Shown here one piece after another: positions 15,911 through 24,598 of a DNA stretch of 64,000 nucleotides (positions within the stretch are counted from its first letter, which is position 1; each line of letters begins with the position of its first letter). This DNA comes from Paenibacillus chibensis (GTDB taxonomy: Bacteria; Bacillota; Bacilli; Paenibacillales; Paenibacillaceae), in contig NZ_BIMK01000004.1 in NCBI RefSeq assembly GCF_004001045.1, forward strand, positions 206,018 through 270,017, given 5' to 3'. The position numbers and the translations under genes are program-made. A model generated the notes under the pieces. That model saw only the letters and a program-made list of their open reading frames with translations. It had not been told where the DNA came from and ran no database searches.

Positions 15911-17014
15911 ATGGCGGTGATGTGGTTGTTTCTCGCCTGCGGGGCCGTCATGGTGCTGCAGGGGCTGATTTTGGGAAGGAACGCGCTGGGCAAGCTGGCT
16001 TACGATCGTCACTTCAGCACCGAGACGTGTTATGCCGGAGACCGGATCGAGATGGTCGAGGTGATCGAGAACAAGCGCCGTGTTCCGATTCCCTGGCTGC
16101 GGCTCGAAGCGATGCTTCCGGCTTCGCTCGGCTTCAAGCGGAGCAAGGAAACCTGGATCAGCGAAGGCCAGATCTATCAGAACCATACGAGCTTATTCTC
16201 GCTTCCCGCCCGGACGCGGATCACCAGAACGCATCAAATCCAGTGCCGGGGACGCGGCATCTTTCGGATGGATACGGCTACGATGACCGGCAGTGACCTG
16301 TTTGCGATGTATACACCCTCCTTAAAGGTGAAGCTGGACAAACGGCTTGTGGTCTATCCCTTCCTGCGAAGGGACGAGGAACTGCCCTCGTCCTGGAAAA
16401 CATGGCAGGGCGAGCTGGCCGTGCGCCGCTGGATCGTAGAAGATCCGTTTTTGTTTACGGGCGTCAGAAGCTATGCCCCCGGCGACGCGATGAACCGGAT
16501 TCACTGGAAGGCCAGCGCAAGAAGCGGGGAGCTTCAGGTGCATCAGCACGGCTATACCGCGGATCCGAAAGCGATGATCCTGCTGAACATCGAGGTGTCC
16601 GAGCAGATGTGGAATGTCGTCACCAAGCCGCAGATCATCGAAGATGCGCTGTCTTATGCGGCCACGTGCGCCGCTGCGCTCATCCGTCAAGGCATGGCGG
16701 CCGGATTCGCAAGCAATGCGTATCTGTCGCCGGAGGCCGATGCCCGCTTGGCGCGGCTTGATCCGGATTACGGAATTCCGCATCTGGAGGAGCTGCTTGA
16801 AGCGATGGCCGCGGTCGAGCTGAAGGTGTATCGCCCCTTTTATGAGCAGCTGAAGCTGGAGGCGGAGACCGACCGGGCGGAAACGATCGATTATCTGCTG
16901 GTCACGCCCCATCGGTCGGCGTCGATCCTGGAGGGCGCTCGGCTGCTGGAGCAAAAAGGCCACCGGGTATCGTTCGCCGACCTGGGCGAGGACGTTCGGG
17001 AGGCAGGAGCATGA
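15911..17014 (+). CDS. DUF58 domain protein
   Basis: 367 residues. One or two N-terminal hydrophobic segments (MWLFLACGAVMVLQGLILG) anchor it to the membrane, then a beta-rich region and the DUF58 core: GVRSYAPGDAMNRIHWKASA around residue 190. A von-Willebrand-like alpha/beta domain follows (MILLNIEVSE). DUF58 proteins are partners of MoxR ATPases; the pathway is generally unknown. The start directly follows the moxR stop and the end overlaps the next gene by 4 bp (ATGA). Confidence 0.9.
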   Translation: MAVMWLFLACGAVMVLQGLILGRNALGKLAYDRHFSTETCYAGDRIEMVEVIENKRRVPIPWLRLEAMLPASLGFKRSKETWISEGQIYQNHTSLFSLPARTRITRTHQIQCRGRGIFRMDTATMTGSDLFAMYTPSLKVKLDKRLVVYPFLRRDEELPSSWKTWQGELAVRRWIVEDPFLFTGVRSYAPGDAMNRIHWKASARSGELQVHQHGYTADPKAMILLNIEVSEQMWNVVTKPQIIEDALSYAATCAAALIRQGMAAGFASNAYLSPEADARLARLDPDYGIPHLEELLEAMAAVELKVYRPFYEQLKLEAETDRAETIDYLLVTPHRSASILEGARLLEQKGHRVSFADLGEDVREAGA

Positions 17015-18273
17015 GAAACAACGGGAAGAGCATTCGATTGCGCCGGCTCCTGGTCGTATTGGGACATTCGCTGCTGGAGACGGCGGCATGTTATCCATTT
17101 TTGCTGCTCTATATGGTGTATGCCATGGAGGCTGCGCCTTGGTGGCTTCTGCCGCTGGTATGGCTGCTCCACGCAGCGGGTACGCTGGTCGGCATGCGCC
17201 AGGCGAATGGCCATAAGGCAAGCCTGACCACGGTTGTGCTGTTTGCCGCCGCGCTGCTGCCGCTGGTGTTTGCGGGGGCCGGGCTCCGCGCGGTCATTCT
17301 CGCCACCCTCTTGCTGCTGCTGGCGGATATCCGCGGACTGATCGTCGGACGCAAGGAACAGTGGAGGCATCTGCAGCTGAATCTGCCGCTGGCGGGACTG
17401 GCGGCTGCACTGATTGTATATGGCATATCCTCTCGCGTCGAAGCCATCGAGCCGCATCGTACCCTGCTCTACCTCATGAGTCTGCTGACATTGTTTGGGG
17501 TCCTGCTGCGTTGGAACGGTGACCGTGTTCGCGAAGCTTCCAATGCGCAGGAGACGGATCAGATGCTGCTGCGCCGGATTATGTCACGGAACCGGCGGAT
17601 GACCTGGATGGTCGTCGCGCTGATTCTGCTCCTGAGCATGTGGAACGGCCTGGGCCAGGGCTTGGCCTATGTCCGGAGCTGGCTGGCCGGGCTGTTACGG
17701 GGCCTGCCGAGCGGCGAACCGCCCAAGCCGGATTCGTCTCCGCAAGAGATGCCGCAGCAGGGACCGCTGGATCTGCCGCCGCCGACCCCGTCGCCGAAAT
17801 GGGTGCATATCGTCGGCCAGATCGTATTTGCGATGCTGATCGTCCTGATATCCGTCGCCCTGCTCCTGCTGCTGTACCGGCTGCTGCGGCGCTGGCTGCC
17901 TGAGCGCTTCCGCGCCTTTATGGAAAGGCTGGCCCGGCGTCTGCGTCTTCTGCGGGAGATCCGGAGCATCCCGATGGATCAGGGGGATTACGTGGACGAG
18001 GTCGAACGAATTGAACGAGTCGGCAAGCGCCCTGGCAGACTGAAAAAACGGCGCAGGGACGCGGCCGCCGTCCAGGATCAAGACCCCCGCCGCGCCTATG
18101 AAGGCTTGATCCGTGCTGCGGTCAAGCGGGGCTATAAGTTTCGTCCGAGCCTGACGCCTTCGGAGAACGGCATGGAGCTGGCCGGGAAGGAAGAGTACAC
18201 CGGCCTGCAGGAGCGGGAAGTGGAACAGGTCGTCAGCCGTTACAACCAGATTCGTTACGGTTCCGAGGATTAG
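17011..18273 (+). CDS. Membrane protein, DUF4129-like C-terminus
   Basis: 420 residues with about five N-terminal helices, a Pro-rich external loop near residues 230-260 (PKPDSSPQEMPQQGPLDLPP), another helix (QIVFAMLIVLISVALLLLLY) and an Arg-rich cytoplasmic tail. The tail motif AYEGLIRAAVKRGYKFRPSL, then SENGMEL, resembles DUF4129 proteins found after MoxR and DUF58 genes. In many relatives a transglutaminase-like protein belongs to this set; none is encoded here. Last gene of the operon. Confidence 0.75.
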   Translation: MRNNGKSIRLRRLLVVLGHSLLETAACYPFLLLYMVYAMEAAPWWLLPLVWLLHAAGTLVGMRQANGHKASLTTVVLFAAALLPLVFAGAGLRAVILATLLLLLADIRGLIVGRKEQWRHLQLNLPLAGLAAALIVYGISSRVEAIEPHRTLLYLMSLLTLFGVLLRWNGDRVREASNAQETDQMLLRRIMSRNRRMTWMVVALILLLSMWNGLGQGLAYVRSWLAGLLRGLPSGEPPKPDSSPQEMPQQGPLDLPPPTPSPKWVHIVGQIVFAMLIVLISVALLLLLYRLLRRWLPERFRAFMERLARRLRLLREIRSIPMDQGDYVDEVERIERVGKRPGRLKKRRRDAAAVQDQDPRRAYEGLIRAAVKRGYKFRPSLTPSENGMELAGKEEYTGLQEREVEQVVSRYNQIRYGSED

Positions 18274-18330
18274 TTTGCAAGCGCCAGCATGGAACCGCGC
18301 CTCGAATGAATATAAAGCGCTGAACACGCG

Positions 18331-18363
18331 AAATGCCCGGGAGGATTCCCGGGCATTTTTTTG
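18331..18363 (+). terminator. Rho-independent terminator of the moxR operon
   Basis: AAATGCCCGGGA pairs with TCCCGGGCATTT around GGAT, followed by a T-run. Confidence 0.93.
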
Positions 18364-18456
18364 GCATACCATCCCATCGCCAGAGTGCCAGACTGGAACC
18401 GATTGGGTAATATATTATTTACCATGAGCGGATCGTGTTAGAGAGGCGGGATTCAA

Positions 18457-19554
18457 ATGAACAAGAAACGGATGTCCATCGTCATTGCCGGGCTCCTGCT
18501 TCTCGCGGGGACGGGGTTTTGGTTGACGGGCAAAGATAGGGAGCCTGACCGTACGCCGCTGCAGACGGAATGGTTTATCCGAAAGGATATGACGAATCCG
18601 AACGGAACGCTGGCGACGTACCTCCAAAGCGCAAGCTCGAAAAATCCGGATATCGTGGCGGGCAGGGAGGCCTTGTCCGAATCGATGGGATTCTGGCTGC
18701 AGTATGCCGTGCTGAAGGGGGATAAGGAACTGTTCCGTGACAGCTTCGGGGTGCTGGAGCGATCCTTCATCGCTCCGCAGCAATATGCAGCCTGGAAGCT
18801 GAAGCCGGATGGCACCTCGGATGTCCATACGAATGCGCTGGGCGATGATCTGCGCCTGATTGGTGCGCTGCTTGAGGCGGGACGTCTTTGGGGAATAGAT
18901 GAATACGGCCAGATGGCCGGCAGGCTGACCCGTACCCTGGTCTCTTCTACGTTGGTGAATGGATATTTGACCGATTTTCATGATTTTCTAAGCGATGATT
19001 CGGCTCAGATACTGAGCCTAGCCTATATCGACAGCGGCGGCATGAAGCAGATGCGCGAGGCGGGCCTGATCCAGGAGTCTTTCCTGAACAGACATATGCA
19101 GCTGCTGGCGGAGATGCCGGACGACGGGGCATTTTATCCGAAAAGCTATAATGTCCGCACGGGGACCTATGCCTATGACAAGGCGGTGAATCTGATCGAT
19201 CAGCTGCTGGTTGGAATACACGCGCAGGAAAGCGGGCGTAAACCGCAAGCGCTGCTTACTTTTTTGAAGAAGGAATGGAGCTCCAGACATCAGCTGCACG
19301 GGCGTTATGACAGGGTATCGCGGACAAGCAGCGCCGCTTACGAATCGCCTTCGGTTTACGGCCTGGCAGTGCAGCTGGCGCTCGCAACCGGCGACACAGC
19401 CTGGGCTGGAGAGATGTATCATCATATGCTCTCGTTTCGAGATGCCGATCCGAGGTACCCTGGGGGATATGTATTTCAAGGGAATACGCATGTATTTGAT
19501 AACCTACTTCCGCTTGTGGCGGGAGAATTCTGGATGAAATATTCGCAAAAGTGA
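18457..19554 (+). CDS. YdaJ-like secreted or anchored glycoside hydrolase (GH8-like)
   Basis: 365 residues. An N-terminal signal/anchor (KKRMSIVIAGLLLLAGTGFW) is followed by an alpha-helical-barrel domain resembling B. subtilis YdaJ and the GH8/BcsZ group: ESMGFWLQYAVL, NALGDDLRLIGALLEAG, NGYLTDFHDF, YDKAVNLIDQLL, YESPSVYGLAVQLAL and HVFDNLLPLVAGE. YdaJ belongs to the c-di-GMP-controlled exopolysaccharide operon ydaJKLMN. The likely role is trimming or release of the polymer outside the cell. The order here (ydaJ-like, then ydaK-like) matches that operon, though a 193-bp gap separates the genes. Confidence 0.82.
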   Translation: MNKKRMSIVIAGLLLLAGTGFWLTGKDREPDRTPLQTEWFIRKDMTNPNGTLATYLQSASSKNPDIVAGREALSESMGFWLQYAVLKGDKELFRDSFGVLERSFIAPQQYAAWKLKPDGTSDVHTNALGDDLRLIGALLEAGRLWGIDEYGQMAGRLTRTLVSSTLVNGYLTDFHDFLSDDSAQILSLAYIDSGGMKQMREAGLIQESFLNRHMQLLAEMPDDGAFYPKSYNVRTGTYAYDKAVNLIDQLLVGIHAQESGRKPQALLTFLKKEWSSRHQLHGRYDRVSRTSSAAYESPSVYGLAVQLALATGDTAWAGEMYHHMLSFRDADPRYPGGYVFQGNTHVFDNLLPLVAGEFWMKYSQK

Positions 19555-19747
19555 AAATTTGGTTTGATTATCTTGTGTTTGTGGTTAATTATTCATTAAA
19601 TAACCAAGAAAGATGTCGTATTATGTAGTAAAATGATTGCGTAGTGTGGTTCATTCTTTGAAGGCCGGTCTCGCAACGGAATGGGGCATCTTGTAGATTC
19701 CATGAGTCATGTGGTGCGGTCCTGAAACGTAAAAGGGAGGAATGCGG

Positions 19748-20623
19748 ATGAAGAACCCATCAACAATCCGCCGGCTGGAGCTTGGCTACGTGCTCTTGAT
19801 CGCCTTGACGATGGTGCAGGAGCTGCTGATATTTCTGAAAATATACCTGGATCAATCCTACACGACGCTGGATGCGGCGTTCAGCATGGCACTGCTTGCG
19901 GCGCTGCTGATCGGCTTCATCATTCCGATGGGAATTTCGGTGGTCGTGGTATTCGTATATATGGTGAGCTACTTCGTCTGGCTGACGACCTATGCTCCCT
20001 TGAATGTGCTGACCTTTTCATGGATGCTGCTGGTCCCCGCCAATCTGCTGATTGCCGCTTTTATCAAGTCCGGACTGATCGGCAGCAAACGCTGGATGGA
20101 ACGCATGAATGAAATGAAAGGAATCCTGCCTCAGGTCGATATCGACACGAGCCTCGGGAATAAGGAAGCGTTGGAAGAGACGGTTCAAAAGCAATCCAAT
20201 CTGGCTAAGCGCTATGCCGACCGATACGGCTTTTCGATGGCGATGTTCAAGATCGACTTTCTGCCGCTGGTGCAGGAATCGCTTGGATCGCAGCTGTATT
20301 CGCGCCTGCTTTTGGAGCTGTCGGCTACGATTCAGAAGCAAATCCGCTATGAAGATTACAAGTTTGCGATCAGCAAGGGGCGTTTTATCATTTTGTGCCC
20401 GATGCTGGGACAGGAAAACCTGCATATGCTGACCAGCCGGATCAAGAATGCCCTGATGAACATGGTGTTTCTCGATAAAAGAGGCCAGGAACTGAAGCTG
20501 GTCATCCGCGCCGGTGCGCTGGTCTTCCAGAAGGAGCAGTTCGGCAAATACGAGCATATCGATGAGGTCATTGCCGCCCTGGAGCGCAATACCGAGACCG
20601 ATCTGATTGGCGAATATATTTAG
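19748..20623 (+). CDS. YdaK-like degenerate GGDEF membrane protein, probable c-di-GMP receptor
   Basis: 291 residues. Four hydrophobic helices fill residues 10-115, followed by a linker and a GGDEF-fold domain from about residue 155. The catalytic GGDEF is replaced by SKGRF (209-213), so cyclase activity is not expected. An RxxD inhibitory-site motif is present as RYED at 200-203, in the exact spacing used by I-sites. This is the arrangement of B. subtilis YdaK, which binds c-di-GMP to switch on exopolysaccharide synthesis. ATG 19748 is chosen since GGGAGG lies 7 bp upstream; ATG 19742 is too close to it. The next small ORF starts 13 bp downstream. Confidence 0.85.
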   Translation: MKNPSTIRRLELGYVLLIALTMVQELLIFLKIYLDQSYTTLDAAFSMALLAALLIGFIIPMGISVVVVFVYMVSYFVWLTTYAPLNVLTFSWMLLVPANLLIAAFIKSGLIGSKRWMERMNEMKGILPQVDIDTSLGNKEALEETVQKQSNLAKRYADRYGFSMAMFKIDFLPLVQESLGSQLYSRLLLELSATIQKQIRYEDYKFAISKGRFIILCPMLGQENLHMLTSRIKNALMNMVFLDKRGQELKLVIRAGALVFQKEQFGKYEHIDEVIAALERNTETDLIGEYI

Positions 20624-20636
20624 AGGAGGACTTCCC

Positions 20637-20780
20637 ATGTCTTATACGAGCTGGTTTATCCCTGTATGCATCGCCGTCAGCGCCGTTTTTGCCGTAACCA
20701 TCCTGGTTCTTACGATCGCAACCCTTCGATTCCGGGCCGATATCAATAAAAAATACGATCGGGGGAAATTCAGTGGCTGA
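20637..20780 (+). CDS. Small membrane protein, 47 residues, in the ydaJKM-like operon
   Basis: A GAGGAGG site 7 bp upstream of ATG 20637 drives a 47-codon frame. The product has one membrane helix (VCIAVSAVFAVTILVLTIAT) and a basic tail (RFRADINKKYDRGKFSG), so N-out/C-in topology is likely. Its stop overlaps the GTG start of the glycosyltransferase by 8 bp, implying translational coupling. A subunit or regulator of the synthase is a plausible role; I know of no family. Too short for usual gene callers. Confidence 0.7.
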   Translation: MSYTSWFIPVCIAVSAVFAVTILVLTIATLRFRADINKKYDRGKFSG

Positions 20781-22069
20781 TGTCCTGTTGATTCTGTCGA
20801 TCGTAACCATCTGGATCGCCGTATTCGAATCCGTCATCATTATGGCGGGTGCCGTCCGGTTCATCTTCAAGCAAAATAAGAAGGAGCTCATGCTTCCCGG
20901 CAATATGGACGATTATCCGGCCGTGACTGTCATGGTTCCGGCACATAACGAGGAGCTTGTCATCACCGCGACCGCGGAGCATATTCTGAAAATGAACTAT
21001 CCGGAGGAGAAGGTGCAGCTGATCGTCATTGCCGATAATTGCTCGGATAACACGGCGGGGCGGCTCAAAGCGCTGAAGGAGAAGACCAGCTATAAGGACC
21101 GCGATTTCGTTATCCTGGAGCGGAAGGGAACGGGCGGCAAATCCGGCGCGCTCAAACGATGCGCTGAAGCTGGCGACGGGCGAATGGATCTGCGTATACG
21201 ATGCGGACGCCGCACCGGAGCGCAACGCACTTCTATTCCTGACGCAAAAGGCGATGGAGAACCCCGATCAATACGGCGCCGTCTTCGGCCGGAACAAGGC
21301 CCGTAACCGCGGCCAGAATTTTCTGTCCCGCTGCATTAACCTTGAGATTATTACGATTCAGCGCGTGCATCACACCGGACTATGGGAGCTGTTTAAGCTC
21401 GGAACGATTCCAGGTACCAATTTCATCGTGAAAACCGAGTTGATGCGGGACATCGGCGGCTGGGACGAGCAGGCGATTACCGAGGATACGGCCGTTTCCT
21501 TCGAAATCATGTCCCGCGGCCAGCTGATCGCGCTTGCGCCCCGGGCGGAAGCATATCAGCAGGAGCCGGAGCAGCTGCGCGTGTACTTGAAACAGCGGGA
21601 ACGCTGGGCGAAGGGCAATTACAACGTCGTGGTGGAAAACCTGCATCATTTGTTCGACCGCAGCAGCTGGCGGATCAAGCTGCAGGTGCTTTACTACGCG
21701 GCCAGCTACTTCTGGTTCATGATCGCGATCATCGTCTCGGATATCGTCTTTATCGCGAATCTGGTGTATCAGGTCATCGCTCTTTTCAAGCCGGGCGTGG
21801 TCTCGCCCTTCCAATTCCAGTCGGATGTGTACGTCTATCTCGTCGTGGCCTGGGCGCTCATGTATTTTCTCTACGTGCTGCAGATCAACCTGGCGCTGGC
21901 GACCGATATCGGGCAAAGCAACGTACGCAATTTCGTGCTCTCCTGTATCTCCTATTTCACGTATGCCCAATTGTTCCTCGTCATTTCCGTGAAGGCCTTT
22001 TACAATATGGTCATCGATAAAATCACCGGCCGGGAAAGCAAATGGTATAAAACCCAGCGTTTCGGTTAG
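20773..22069 (+). pseudogene. YdaM-like processive family-2 glycosyltransferase, single-base frameshift
   Basis: The first frame (GTG 20773, GGGGGAAA upstream) encodes a membrane helix and the GT2 start (VTVMVPAHNEE, LIVIADNCSDNT, KGTGGKSGAL). After CTCAAACGATGC at 21151-21162 it loses homology. Removing one A from the AAA at 21154-21156 restores NDALKLATGEW and the DxD motif VYDADAAPERN, then continues through GRNKARNRGQ, the TED motif (AITEDTAVSFE), QRERW (KQRERWAKGN) and four to five C-terminal helices to 22069. The restored protein has 431 residues, the size of B. subtilis YdaM. It would polymerise the exopolysaccharide. As sequenced it makes a truncated, inactive product. Confidence 0.85.
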
Positions 22070-22120
22070 CCTAAAGCGGCATCAGCTATCCGCTTCACCA
22101 GTCGAATGATGAATTACGCA

Positions 22121-22148
22121 GGCTCCGGCAGGATGACGGGGCCTTTTT
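22121..22148 (+). terminator. Probable terminator of the exopolysaccharide operon
   Basis: GGCTCCG pairs with CGGGGCC (one G-T) around a 9-nt loop, followed by TTTTT. Between 22149 and 22399 there is only the promoter below. Confidence 0.6.
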
Positions 22149-22224
22149 GATGTGAGGCTGTATTCTGTGACCTTGTTGGAACCACCTTATGGCACATATT
22201 TCACGCTTGGTCTTGGCGGAATGA

Positions 22225-22252
22225 TTGACTTCTGAAGGATTCGTCATACAAT
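22225..22252 (+). promoter_or_regulatory. Candidate sigma-A promoter for the TudS-like / UDG-like pair
   Basis: TTGACT (22225-22230), 16 bp, TACAAT (22247-22252); five of six matches in each box. The leader before GTG 22400 would be about 140 nt. Confidence 0.6.
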
Positions 22253-22399
22253 ATAATCAATTATTCCGATTAGATTAGTCGATATATGGTGGCTATATGA
22301 ATCCGAACCGAGCCGGTCTGGACGCCGGTGCAGACATTTTGCGGACGGGTTGCGATGCTATCGTGCAGAGATGGCCAATGAGGAGAAACGGGGTGCTCC

Positions 22400-22942
22400 G
22401 TGCAGAGCAGCAGAAGAATCATCGTCATGTCCCATTGCATTTTAAATCAAAATTCGGTTGCGCCGGGGAAAGCCCGCAGTCCCGGCATCATGAAATCGGC
22501 GGTCGATTGGGCGACGGAGGAAAGATACGGCATTCTCCAGCTGCCATGCCCGGAGCTGACGTTTTTTGGCCTTGATCGTCCGCTAATGAACGCGGAGGCT
22601 TATGATACACCGGAATATCATGCCCATAATCGCCGCATCTTGCTGCCGGTCATCGACCAACTCAAAACATACCAACAGCATGGATATGAGATTGCCGGAG
22701 GCCTCGGCATCGCGGGCAGCCTCTCCTGTGACCCGGGCAGGGGCGTGTTCATGCGCGATTTTCTTGAGTTGGCGAAGGAGCATGACGTATATATCGATTT
22801 CTTTTGGCAAATTCCTGATCATAAGGAAGAGGTTTTCGACGCGAGGGATAAGCAGAGCGTTTATGGCCCTGTGGGCCGGCGTCCCCAAACCGCATCCCCA
22901 AGGAAGTCTAAGGACGGCAGGAAAAAAGGAAGGTTTCGATGA
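22400..22942 (+). CDS. TudS-related putative desulfidase (CD3072-like)
   Basis: 180 residues. Motifs fit the DUF523/TudS-related group, whose members use three Cys to hold an Fe-S cluster: VMSHCILNQNS (first Cys), LQLPCPELTFFG (second Cys) and GSLSCDPGRG (third Cys). TudS removes sulfur from thiouracil; the substrate of this subgroup is unknown. The C-terminal 30 residues are basic and low-complexity (SPRKSKDGRKKGRFR). The start is uncertain: GTG 22400 has a GGGGTG site, while ATG 22430 would start directly at MSHC. The end overlaps the next gene by 4 bp (ATGA). Confidence 0.7.
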   Translation: MQSSRRIIVMSHCILNQNSVAPGKARSPGIMKSAVDWATEERYGILQLPCPELTFFGLDRPLMNAEAYDTPEYHAHNRRILLPVIDQLKTYQQHGYEIAGGLGIAGSLSCDPGRGVFMRDFLELAKEHDVYIDFFWQIPDHKEEVFDARDKQSVYGPVGRRPQTASPRKSKDGRKKGRFR

Positions 22943-23733
22943 ATCCGCGATCGGGAGCGGCTGCTTCCGGTACCCGGGAAGGAGGGAACGCCTTGGCAAT
23001 CTCATCTTTGTTCTCGAATTATAAACCGGCGCTGCTGAGGCTTCCCCAAGGCGCGGAGCTGACCAAGCCGGAGCTGTTGACGGAAGCGTTCCGCATGGCG
23101 TCCGAAGGGCGGATCGCCATGTATTATGCGCCGCATAACGAATGGATCAACCGCAGCGCGCAGGTGGCGATCGTTGGAATCACGCCGGGATGGACGCAAA
23201 TGAAGGCAGCCTATGAATCGGCGGTGGCCGGTCTGGCCGCGGGGCTTCCGGACGAGGAGATCTGCCGCCGGGCGAAACGAACGGCCGGGTTTGCCGGGCC
23301 GATGCGCCAGCATCTGACTGCCATGCTGGACAAGCTTGGCCTGCCGGAGTGCCTGGACATCCGTTCCAGCGCGGAATTGTTCGGGGAGAAGGCGCTTTTG
23401 CTGCATACGACATCGCTCCTGAAGTACCCGGTGTTCGTGCAGGAACGCAATTACACGGGCGCGAATCCCGATATGCTGGCTTCGCCGCTGCTTTGGGGCC
23501 AGGCGCTGGCTTTCCTGGAGGAGCTGCGGGATCTCCCGGATGTACTGCTGATTCCGCTTGGCCGGTCGGTGGAGCGGGTGCTCTGCCGGATGGCGGAGGA
23601 GGGACGGATTCATGAGGAGCGGATTTTGCGGGGATTTCCGCATCCCTCCGGGGCTAATGGGCATCGGAAGCGCCAATTCGCCGCGCAGCAGGATGCCATG
23701 CAGGCGAAGCTGCGGGCTTTTTACGGGCGGTAA
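22939..23733 (+). CDS. Hypothetical protein with uracil-DNA-glycosylase-like motifs
   Basis: 264 residues, soluble. Two segments recall the UDG superfamily: VAIVGITPGW (position of the GxxPG motif A, residues about 75-84) and FPHPSGANGHRKRQF near the C-terminus (position of the HPSP-type motif B). The catalytic Asp/Asn usually after motif A is not obvious (TQMKAAY). A DNA-repair role is therefore only a suggestion. A binding site AAAGGAAGG precedes ATG 22939. The 4-bp overlap with the TudS-like gene implies a two-gene operon. Confidence 0.6.
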   Translation: MNPRSGAAASGTREGGNALAISSLFSNYKPALLRLPQGAELTKPELLTEAFRMASEGRIAMYYAPHNEWINRSAQVAIVGITPGWTQMKAAYESAVAGLAAGLPDEEICRRAKRTAGFAGPMRQHLTAMLDKLGLPECLDIRSSAELFGEKALLLHTTSLLKYPVFVQERNYTGANPDMLASPLLWGQALAFLEELRDLPDVLLIPLGRSVERVLCRMAEEGRIHEERILRGFPHPSGANGHRKRQFAAQQDAMQAKLRAFYGR

Positions 23734-23846
23734 CGGGCAACGCCAAGTTGAGTGTGCTGCGGTCGGGGACGAATGCAGCTTTGAAAGCGGACCTGCGAGG
23801 CTTTCATCCGGAACTAGCCGTTGTGAATATGTACGGCCTAGACCAA

Positions 23847-23892
23847 AAAACGGCGTACGCATAAGTCTGAGCGACTTTCTGCGTACGCCGTT
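23847..23892 (-). terminator. Terminator for the padR transcript
   Basis: A perfect stem ACGGCGTACGCA / TGCGTACGCCGT with an 18-nt loop. Read on the minus strand it is followed by TTTTTT, so it ends the padR unit; it may also serve the UDG-like gene. Confidence 0.88.
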
Positions 23893-23914
23893 CTATCGTA
23901 AATGTAGGGTCAAG

Positions 23915-24442
23915 TTATTGCTGCGCGATCACGAGCTGCTCCAGCTTGTTCAGCCACTCGAGGTCGATCTTCAGCTGGCTGATGGAATGCTCGTGAATCA
24001 GGTGCACCGCAGGCGGGGTACCCTCACGCACCGATTCCCAAAAGGCCTCATCGCTTCGGATTTTGTTCTCCAGCTTTTCCTTGGCCTCGTCAATAAGAAA
24101 CATCAGCTTTTTCGGATCGGCATGCTTCAGGAAGATGACAGAGGAGTACAGGGCGTCGACGCGGGTGAAGTTTTTAAAGCTCGCATAGATTTCCTGCTCC
24201 AAGTACCCTTTTCCGAGCGGCGTGATGCCATAGGTCGTTTTTTCCGGACGGTTGTCGTCGCGGATCACCTCGATTTTTTCGATGTACCCCTTCTTCAGCA
24301 TCACCTCGAAATTGTAGTACAGGGTTCCGTCATTGATCTTGGAGCTTTCATCGAGCACGTTCTGCTTGAACATTTTCTTGATATCATACGGATGATGATG
24401 ACCCGAACTGAGAACTCCCAATATAAAAATTTGAAGCGACAT
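23915..24442 (-). CDS. PadR-family transcriptional regulator
   Basis: 175 residues. The winged helix is in residues 1-85: LQIFILGVLSSGHHHPYDIK, INDGTLYYNFEVMLKKGYIE and TTYGITPLGKGYLEQE, the classical PadR layout. A C-terminal helical domain (Vir_act_alpha_C type) follows with LKHADPKKLMFLIDEAKEKL. PadR proteins repress adjacent exporters. The start at ATG 24442 gives the canonical MSLQIFILG; the extra eight residues from 24466 are unlikely. It lies downstream of, and probably co-transcribed with, the membrane protein gene at 24599-25762. Confidence 0.92.
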   Translation of the reverse strand: MSLQIFILGVLSSGHHHPYDIKKMFKQNVLDESSKINDGTLYYNFEVMLKKGYIEKIEVIRDDNRPEKTTYGITPLGKGYLEQEIYASFKNFTRVDALYSSVIFLKHADPKKLMFLIDEAKEKLENKIRSDEAFWESVREGTPPAVHLIHEHSISQLKIDLEWLNKLEQLVIAQQ

Positions 24443-24516
24443 TATGCAACACTCCCATCCAATCATACGAAAAGCCGGCTGACTCTGGGGAGTGAGCTGG
24501 CTTCGCGTGTATGTGC

Positions 24517-24553
24517 CATAGACGGCCTGGGCATAAGACCCGGGCAGTCTATG
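24517..24553 (-). other. Imperfect hairpin between the ABC-2-type gene and padR
   Basis: CATAGAC/GTCTATG plus GCCTGGG/CCCGGGC form a long stem without a T-run. It may reduce read-through into padR or stabilise the upstream mRNA. Confidence 0.45.
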
Positions 24554-24598
24554 CGGCTTATCTTCATTGAAAGAAAATCAACTTGCAACCTGACTTCA

